Source of the DNA: an uncultured Flavobacteriales bacterium
GTDB lineage: Bacteria; Bacteroidota; Bacteroidia; Flavobacteriales_D; Sanyastnellaceae
Reading direction: 5' to 3'
DNA: 55,426 nt
NCBI GenBank assembly: GCA_937974555.1
Contig: CALJKR010000024.1
Span: forward strand, 1-55,426
Part shown: positions 50,075-55,426 of the stretch, piece by piece
How the letters are laid out: each line of letters opens with the position of its first letter
How positions within the stretch are numbered: the first letter of the stretch is position 1
The notes under the pieces: model-generated
What the model was told of the DNA's origin: nothing
Seen by the model: only the letters and a program-made list of their open reading frames with translations
The model's database searches: none
Position numbers and translations under genes: made by a program

Positions 50075-53000
50075 ATGGCCACATCGGATAGTCAAATATT
50101 GGTTCAAAAGCTGGACGCCTTCATTCGGAAATATTACAAAAACCGAATGCTCAAAGGCGCCTTATATGCCGTGGGGCTGGTCATCTCCTTGTACTTGCTG
50201 ATTGTGTTCTTTGAGTACATGGGACGCTTTGGATCAGGTGTTCGTGCATTTCTGTTCTTCTCCACCGCAGCTGCCATTCTAGGGATACTGGGCTACTACA
50301 TTGTTTTGCCTTTTCTTCAAATATTCAAGCTAGGTAAGGTGATTTCCAACGAAGAGGCGGCCAGAATCATCGGTCAGCACTTTCCCAATATCCAAGACAA
50401 ATTACTAAATACCCTACAACTGCAACAAGCGGCAAGAAAAGAAAACACTTCGCTTCTGCTGGCCGCCATTGAACAAAAGCAATCGGAACTGCAGCCCATT
50501 CCTTTTCAAAACGCGGTGAATTTCAAAGAAAATACGCGCTACCTCAAATATGCGCTGCCGCCCTTGGTGCTGCTCAGTGTGCTCCTTTGGGCCACTCCCT
50601 CTACCATCACGCGTCCTACCAAAAGAATCGTTCAATTCAACAAAGCAGAAGAAGACGCTCCCTTCCAATTTGTTGTCACCTCTCCGCTTTCCGTCACTGA
50701 AAATCATGAAGCGGTTATCGAATTAGAACTCAAAGGAAATGAAATCCCTGAGCGTGTTTATCTCATCAAAGACGGACAAAAACTATTGCTCGAGAAAAAA
50801 GATCTCTTTCACCACCAAATCAAGTTTTCTCACGTCGATGCGTCGTTCAACTTCTTCTTCACAGCTGCCGACTACAACAGCCAAACCTTTCAACTGGAGG
50901 TAGTAGCCGAACCCAAAATGCTCGCCCTGCAAGCCGTCATTCACTATCCCGGCTATTTGAATAAACCCGACCAAGCCATTCCGCAAGCCGGTGATATTAC
51001 AGTTCCTGAAGGCAGCACCATTCATTGGACTTTCAATAGCCGAAACGCCGATCACATTTTGATGAAGATCAACCAATCTTCACAAAATCTGGCCATAGAC
51101 AACGACCAGGCCGAATGGGAAACCCAAGCCATGACCTCCTTCATTTATCAGGTGATTCCTCAGTCACAATCCGCCCCCAGTCCTGATTCCTTGAAGTTCT
51201 GGGTCAATGTCATTCCTGATCAATATCCCACCATTTCATTGATCGATAAAATGGATTCATCCTCTACCCAAATCCATACCCTTACCGGCGAAATCCAAGA
51301 TGATTATGGACTTTCCGCATTGTACTTCTGCACCCGATTGCCTCGACAAAAATGGGAGAAAAAGAGCCTGAATATCAATAAACAAAACACCTCCGATATC
51401 TACTACATGACCCTGGATGTCAATAGCTACGGCCTTTTGCCAGGTGATACGCTTTCATACTATTTTGAAGTTTGGGACAACGATGGCATTCACGGGGCCA
51501 AGTCCAGCAAAACCATCGTACAACGCTACATTGTGCCCAGCGATGAGCAAATGGAGGAAAAATCTGATGAGCAACGAGAAGAGATTATCGACGAGCTCAC
51601 CAAGGCCCAGCGCGAATCTGATAAGATTCAACAAGCCCTGAAAGACTTGCAGAAAAAGTTGTTGGAGAAAAAAGAAGCGGATTGGCAAGACAAAAAGAAA
51701 TTGGACGACTTGCTCAAAAAGCAAGAACAACTGCAAGAAAAATTAGAACAACTCAAAAAAGAAAATCAACAACACCAAGAAGAACTCCAAAAACAAATGG
51801 AGTTGCCAGAAGAGTTGTTAGAGAAGCAAAAGAAGTTGGAAGAATTGATGGAGCAGCTCATCGATCCTGAAACCAAAAAAATGATGGAAGAACTCCGCAA
51901 GATGATGGAGAACGTAGATAAAAATGAATTGCAAAAAGAGCTCGATAAAATCGAAAACAAAGAGGAAAATTTAGAGAAAGAAATCGATCGCGCTTTGGAG
52001 CAGTTCAAGGAGTTGGAGGTAGAGCAAAAGCTAGAGAAGACCATCCAAGAACTTCAAGACCTCGCCAAGCAGCAAGAGGAATTGTCCAAGGAAACAGAGG
52101 AAGGAAAGAAGAGCCAGGAGCAATTGCAGAAAGAGCAAAATGAATTGAATGAGAAATTCAAGGATGTCCAAGACGACTTGAAAAAATTAGAAGAACTAAA
52201 CAAGGAATTGGAAAGCCCCAAAGACTTGCCTTCCACAGAGGAGCAGCAAAAAGAAGTAAAGGATAGCCAAGAAAAGAGTAGCCAAGATTTGAAAGGCGGA
52301 AAAAAATCCAACGCCAGCAAGAATCAAAAAAATGCCGCGGAAAAGATGGAGGAGATGGCAGAGAAAATGCAGTCCGCCATGGAGCAAGAAGAGGAAGAGC
52401 AACAAGAAGAAGATGCGGCGGCCTTGCGTCAATTGTTGGAAAACCTGGTGTCCTTGAGTTTCAGCCAAGAGAAACTCATGAATGATTTTGCAAAATTGAA
52501 CATCGTCGATCCCAATTACGATACGTATGGCCAACGTCAACGTAAAATCAACGATGACATGAAGATGGTGGAAGATTCGTTGTTTGCCCTCAGCAAACGC
52601 GTTTCACAATTGTCCACCTTCATCAACAAAGAAGTGGGCGAGATACAAGGGCACATGGGCGCAGCATTAAAGTGGATACCGGAAAGACAAATCCCGGCCA
52701 CCCGAGCAGAACAACAGTTTGTTATGACCGGTCTCAACAACCTGGCTTTGATGTTGGACGAAGCCTTGCAGCAAATGCAGGAGCAACAGCAGCAGCAGAA
52801 AAAGCAGAAGTCGGGCAATGGAAAATGTAAGAAACCCGGACAAAGTCAAGGAGGCAAAAGCAAATCCAAACCCAGTGCGGGGCAGATTAAAAAAATGCAA
52901 GAATCGCTGTCCAAGCAATTGGAAGATCTAAAAAAACAAGGGCAAAATAAGGGACAAAGCAAAACAGGAAACAATCCAGAGCTCAGCAAAGAGTTGGCAG

Positions 53001-53410
53001 GCGCCGCAGCCAAGCAAGCCGCGTTGCGCAAAATGATGGAAGACAAGGCGGGCGAACTCAACCAAGATGGAAGTGGAAAAGGAAATGAGATGAAGCAAAT
53101 TGCCAAGGAGATGGAGCAAATTCAAAAGGACATCGTCAACAACAACATCACCGAAGAAACCTTGCGCAGACAAAAGGACATCCTCACCCGATTGTTGCGC
53201 GCTGAAAATGCAGAACGAACGCAAGGAGAAGAAGACAAACGAGAAAGCAAAGAAGGGCAAAACATCAACCAAACCCCACCACCCGGTCTGGAAGAATACA
53301 TGAAAAAGAAAACCAAAGAAGCAGAATTATTGCAAACCATCCCACCACAATTAAAACCCTATTACCGCAACAAAGCCAATCAATACCTGATGAATCAAGT
53401 CCCCAAATAA
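50075..53410 (+). CDS. DUF4175 family membrane protein with very long coiled coil
   Basis: The 1111 residues have two membrane helices near the N-terminus (about 27-47 and 56-78), then a third at about 163-180 (YALPPLVLLSVLLWATPSTI). A beta-rich periplasmic region follows (about 200-480), then a very long Glu/Lys/Gln coiled coil (about 490-790), and a Gln/Lys/Gly-rich C-terminal part (about 890-1060). This is the DUF4175 layout of Bacteroidota. Function unknown; a role in envelope or stress biology is often suggested by its proximity to ATPase and vWA genes in other genomes, but none are adjacent here. Confidence 0.88.
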   Translation: MATSDSQILVQKLDAFIRKYYKNRMLKGALYAVGLVISLYLLIVFFEYMGRFGSGVRAFLFFSTAAAILGILGYYIVLPFLQIFKLGKVISNEEAARIIGQHFPNIQDKLLNTLQLQQAARKENTSLLLAAIEQKQSELQPIPFQNAVNFKENTRYLKYALPPLVLLSVLLWATPSTITRPTKRIVQFNKAEEDAPFQFVVTSPLSVTENHEAVIELELKGNEIPERVYLIKDGQKLLLEKKDLFHHQIKFSHVDASFNFFFTAADYNSQTFQLEVVAEPKMLALQAVIHYPGYLNKPDQAIPQAGDITVPEGSTIHWTFNSRNADHILMKINQSSQNLAIDNDQAEWETQAMTSFIYQVIPQSQSAPSPDSLKFWVNVIPDQYPTISLIDKMDSSSTQIHTLTGEIQDDYGLSALYFCTRLPRQKWEKKSLNINKQNTSDIYYMTLDVNSYGLLPGDTLSYYFEVWDNDGIHGAKSSKTIVQRYIVPSDEQMEEKSDEQREEIIDELTKAQRESDKIQQALKDLQKKLLEKKEADWQDKKKLDDLLKKQEQLQEKLEQLKKENQQHQEELQKQMELPEELLEKQKKLEELMEQLIDPETKKMMEELRKMMENVDKNELQKELDKIENKEENLEKEIDRALEQFKELEVEQKLEKTIQELQDLAKQQEELSKETEEGKKSQEQLQKEQNELNEKFKDVQDDLKKLEELNKELESPKDLPSTEEQQKEVKDSQEKSSQDLKGGKKSNASKNQKNAAEKMEEMAEKMQSAMEQEEEEQQEEDAAALRQLLENLVSLSFSQEKLMNDFAKLNIVDPNYDTYGQRQRKINDDMKMVEDSLFALSKRVSQLSTFINKEVGEIQGHMGAALKWIPERQIPATRAEQQFVMTGLNNLALMLDEALQQMQEQQQQQKKQKSGNGKCKKPGQSQGGKSKSKPSAGQIKKMQESLSKQLEDLKKQGQNKGQSKTGNNPELSKELAGAAAKQAALRKMMEDKAGELNQDGSGKGNEMKQIAKEMEQIQKDIVNNNITEETLRRQKDILTRLLRAENAERTQGEEDKRESKEGQNINQTPPPGLEEYMKKKTKEAELLQTIPPQLKPYYRNKANQYLMNQVPK

Positions 53411-53472
53411 AATATTTAGAAATTGAAACCTTCTTATAAAAATATCGTATACCTTGCGATTAAGTAAAAACT

Positions 53473-53889
53473 ATGGCAACCGAACGCATCCTTAAATTCT
53501 CGTCAGAAGTAGAGAATATACATTTAGCAGAACAATTGATAGACGATGTGTGTACGGAGTTTCAGGTTCCCGAAGAGTTTTACGGAGAGATATTGATATC
53601 GCTCACTGAAGCCGTCAACAACGCCATCGTTCATGGCAATCGATTGGATCCCAGCAAGGAAGTCATACTCACCTTTCAGGAAGACGGCAAGAATATGCAC
53701 TTCACCATTGAAGACGAAGGCGCCGGTTTTGACTACAACAGTTTACCAGATCCTACAGCACCAGAAAACATTGAAAAACCCCACGGACGTGGCGTATTCC
53801 TCATGCGCCAACTCGCCGACACCTGTGATTTTGAAGACGGCGGCAGGATTGTAAAATTGGGATTTGAGGTGATTGGGAAAAGGGGATGA
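53473..53889 (+). CDS. RsbW-like anti-sigma/serine kinase, GHKL ATP-binding domain
   Basis: The 138 residues are a single GHKL fold of the RsbW/SpoIIAB type: N box SLTEAVNNAIVHGNRLD, G1 box EDEGAGFDYNSLPD, and G2 region KPHGRGVFLMRQLAD. These kinases bind and inhibit sigma factors and phosphorylate a STAS antagonist. No sigma or STAS gene is adjacent; a PP2C phosphatase that could act in the same pathway lies at 19544-20761. Its last codons form one arm of a long inverted repeat with the end of the convergent XRE gene. Confidence 0.92.
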   Translation: MATERILKFSSEVENIHLAEQLIDDVCTEFQVPEEFYGEILISLTEAVNNAIVHGNRLDPSKEVILTFQEDGKNMHFTIEDEGAGFDYNSLPDPTAPENIEKPHGRGVFLMRQLADTCDFEDGGRIVKLGFEVIGKRG

Positions 53890-53905
53890 TCATCCCCCAA
53901 TCACC
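53868..53905. repeat. Long inverted repeat over the convergent ends of rsbW-like and XRE genes
   Basis: Outer arms GGTGATTGG (53868-53876) and CCAATCACC (53897-53905) are exact complements. Inside is the perfect 16-bp palindrome GGGGATGATCATCCCC (53882-53897), which contains both stop codons. Five bases (53877-53881) interrupt the left side. Both genes thus end with the same short coding sequence (GTG ATT GGG ... GGA TGA). It can form a strong hairpin in either transcript and could act as a mutual end signal, though there is no T-run. Confidence 0.8.
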
Positions 53906-54276
53906 TTCTCCAACATTCGTTTCAAATACTCATTTTGCTCTTTCAGCAATTGAATTTGATCTTCGTACAATTTACGTTCTTGATCGCTCATGCCCTTGTT
54001 CACCACGAAACCGTTACCCGTTTGGTTGTGCATGATATTGAAAATCATCTGTTCATTGAAGGCCGCGATTTCTTCCACCGCTACTCCCAAAATTTCTGAA
54101 ATTCTCTCCAGTTTAGAATAAGTAATCTCGGATTCTCCCAATTCCATTTTGGAATATGCGCTTTGCGTAACCCCCATTTCCTGGGCCATGTAATTTTGGG
54201 TATAATTGCGTAATTCGCGAAGTTTTTTCACCTTTTGCCCTATATGTACCGCATTAAATTCCATAGTTCTTGACAT
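53890..54276 (-). CDS. XRE-family transcriptional regulator with coiled-coil tail
   Basis: The 128 residues begin with a Cro/C1-type helix-turn-helix (about 10-68): IGQKVKKLRELRNYTQNYMA, QEMGVTQSAYSKMELGES, and LERISEILGVAVEEIAAF. A C-terminal helix (about 100-125, YEDQIQLLKEQNEYLKRMLE) has heptad repeats and probably dimerises the protein. The start could be the ATG at 54264 (MEFNAV) because the -7 element ends only 11 bases before 54276. The stop is the base next to the stop of the convergent kinase gene. The target is unknown. Confidence 0.9.
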   Translation of the reverse strand: MSRTMEFNAVHIGQKVKKLRELRNYTQNYMAQEMGVTQSAYSKMELGESEITYSKLERISEILGVAVEEIAAFNEQMIFNIMHNQTGNGFVVNKGMSDQERKLYEDQIQLLKEQNEYLKRMLEKVIGG

Positions 54277-54287
54277 TAAATCTGAAT

Positions 54288-54295
54288 CAAATCTA
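54288..54295 (-). promoter_or_regulatory. Candidate -7 promoter element for the XRE gene
   Basis: The minus strand reads TAGATTTG, matching TAnnTTTG. No convincing TTG lies at the -33 distance. Its closeness to the first ATG makes the second ATG (54264) a reasonable start. Confidence 0.4.
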
Positions 54296-54387
54296 CTACA
54301 AGTCCTTTGTTAATTATTCGTTCACAGAATAAATTACAAATTTCACATCGGGGCAATTCGCCAAATTTTCGGGTTTTTTGTATAAAA

Positions 54388-55426
54388 ATGCAAAACATGA
54401 AAAAGCAAACGTCCTTCATCCCCTCATCCCTCCATCTCCTCATCCCCTTCTTCCTTCTTCTCCTCATCTCTTCATCCCTTTTTTCTCAGACCCTCCCCTC
54501 CTACCTTCCCACCAACGGCCTCGTCGCATGGTACCCCTTCAATGGCAACGCCAATGATGAGAGCGGGAATGGGAATGATGGGGTGGTTAATGGGGCTACA
54601 TTGACTACAGATAGAAATGGAAATATAAATAGTGCGTTTAGTTTTAACGGGGTTTTGGATCACATTGAAATTCCTCATTCAAATTCGATAAACCAAAATG
54701 AAATATCAATATCTCTTTATTTCAACGCTGATGATTTTATTGGTGATCTAAATCAAAATGTTTTAGTTTCTAAGCGAGAGTATTCAGGTTGGGGAAACTC
54801 CTACGAATTGGGATTAGGAAAAGATCCTAACACTTGTTGGTCTGATCCTAATTGCGATAATTCTATATACACACTCTACACATCTGAAAATGTCAATTAC
54901 ATCCTAAGTTACAGTTCAAATAATGCTCTTCAAAATGGTGAATGGTATAACATCGTATACACTCACGACAACTCTACAGTTAAATTTTATTTGAATGGTA
55001 ATCTAGTACTTACTCAGGCATCTAACGGATTATTCAACACCAATAATACACTTCCATTATGGTTTGGTGCAAGACCTGGTGGTGGTGGTAGGCATTTCTA
55101 CAATGGAGTACTCGACGACATCGCCATTTACAACCGCGCCTTAACCCAAGAAGAAATCACAGCCTTATACACCAGCACGCCAATAAACGGTGGTGGTGGT
55201 GCTACCACCACAGCCTCCGTTCCCCCAGGTATCCCTTACCAAGCCGTCGTGCGCAACAGCAACGGACAGGTAGCGGCCAATACAGCAGTAACGGCCAGAT
55301 TCACATTTCATCAAAACACAACAGACGGAGCGGTGGAGTACCAAGAGACCCATGCCTTAACTACCAATGCACAAGGATTGATCAGCACCGTTTTGGGCCA
55401 AGGAACAGCGGTGCAGGGCACCTTTG
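54388..55426 (+). CDS. Secreted LamG-domain protein, partial (C-terminus beyond right edge)
   Basis: The frame from ATG 54388 (or 54397) is open to the right edge, 346 codons. It starts with a signal peptide whose hydrophobic core (about 12-33) is written in pyrimidine-rich, near-repetitive DNA. Residues about 40-260 are a LamG/concanavalin-like domain: LVAWYPFNGNANDESGNGND near its start, LDDIAIYNRALTQEEITALY at its end. After a Gly/Thr-rich linker, a domain starting IPYQAVVRNSNGQVAANTAV matches the N-terminal domain of the protein at 25163-26278. The protein is probably a surface adhesin or carbohydrate-binding protein; a further C-terminal domain is likely outside the window. Confidence 0.82.
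   Translation, partial: MQNMKKQTSFIPSSLHLLIPFFLLLLISSSLFSQTLPSYLPTNGLVAWYPFNGNANDESGNGNDGVVNGATLTTDRNGNINSAFSFNGVLDHIEIPHSNSINQNEISISLYFNADDFIGDLNQNVLVSKREYSGWGNSYELGLGKDPNTCWSDPNCDNSIYTLYTSENVNYILSYSSNNALQNGEWYNIVYTHDNSTVKFYLNGNLVLTQASNGLFNTNNTLPLWFGARPGGGGRHFYNGVLDDIAIYNRALTQEEITALYTSTPINGGGGATTTASVPPGIPYQAVVRNSNGQVAANTAVTARFTFHQNTTDGAVEYQETHALTTNAQGLISTVLGQGTAVQGTF

Noticed and set aside
54276..54467. Minus-strand frame starting with a very Arg/Lys-rich stretch
   Set aside because: It is the reverse reading of the pyrimidine-rich signal-peptide DNA of the plus-strand LamG gene; the odd composition comes from that strand.

Overview
The window comes from a member of the Bacteroidota, most likely an aerobic Flavobacteriales-type bacterium; rank below phylum is inference. 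The signs are: promoters of the Bacteroidota type (TAnnTTTG, best seen before tRNA-Cys), few Shine-Dalgarno sites, a carboxypeptidase-regulatory-domain TonB receptor followed by a large secreted protein, the exbB-exbD-exbD-tonB-PstS-TPR cluster, an atpD-atpC pair apart from other ATP synthase genes with a short epsilon subunit, and families such as DUF4271 and DUF4175 that are typical of the phylum. There are about 52 protein genes and two tRNAs (Cys-GCA, Gln-TTG). I see no CRISPR array, rRNA, phage or insertion sequence, and no gene-free stretch above 300 bases. The genes at both window edges are cut by the edge.

Layout. 1-7.2 kb (minus): a truncated secreted protein, its TonB-dependent receptor, and ddl. 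7.3-11.4 kb: a small membrane protein and an M20 amidohydrolase (plus), then purK, thyA and folA (minus). 11.4-16.4 kb: a beta-propeller-like secreted protein, a two-gene cassette of a von Willebrand A protein plus an unrecognised protein with a Cys cluster and a likely winged helix, then mtgA and an exported C1B peptidase. 16.4-20.8 kb (plus): ABC ATPase, His-rich permease and CxxC lipoprotein, efp, and a GAF-PP2C phosphatase. 20.8-23.2 kb (minus): O-antigen ligase/polymerase-like protein and chain-length protein. 23.3-25.1 kb: atpD-atpC. 25.2-32.5 kb (minus): a Fibrobacter-paralogous-domain protein and the TonB energising cluster. 32.5-38.1 kb (minus): ftsX, an FKBP, a lytic transglycosylase, gatA, tatA and a coiled-coil protein. 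38.2-40.3 kb: tRNA-Cys, cvpA, lpdA. 40.4-41.5 kb: a DUF1653 protein and an outer-membrane protein. 41.6-48.1 kb (plus): yraN, a pseudouridine synthase, DUF4271, hemD-like, dprA, a polyprenyl synthase, a YwqK-type lipoprotein, and a glucosaminidase whose LysM tail lies in another frame. 48.2-55.4 kb: tRNA-Gln, an aldehyde dehydrogenase, a small unknown gene, DUF4175, an RsbW-like kinase, an XRE regulator, and a truncated LamG secreted protein.

Most of this is core envelope biology: peptidoglycan synthesis and turnover (ddl, mtgA, mltD-like, glucosaminidase), outer-membrane energisation, surface polysaccharide and export. Genes are packed, with many ATGA or TAATG overlaps that suggest translational coupling. 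The strongest candidates for something undescribed are the vWA plus Cys-cluster/winged-helix pair (12495-14337) with an 18-bp palindrome upstream, the split glucosaminidase/LysM gene at a run of ten A (47786-47795), the ABC operon with metal-binding signs (16432-18891), and a long inverted repeat built from the ends of two convergent genes (53868-53905).
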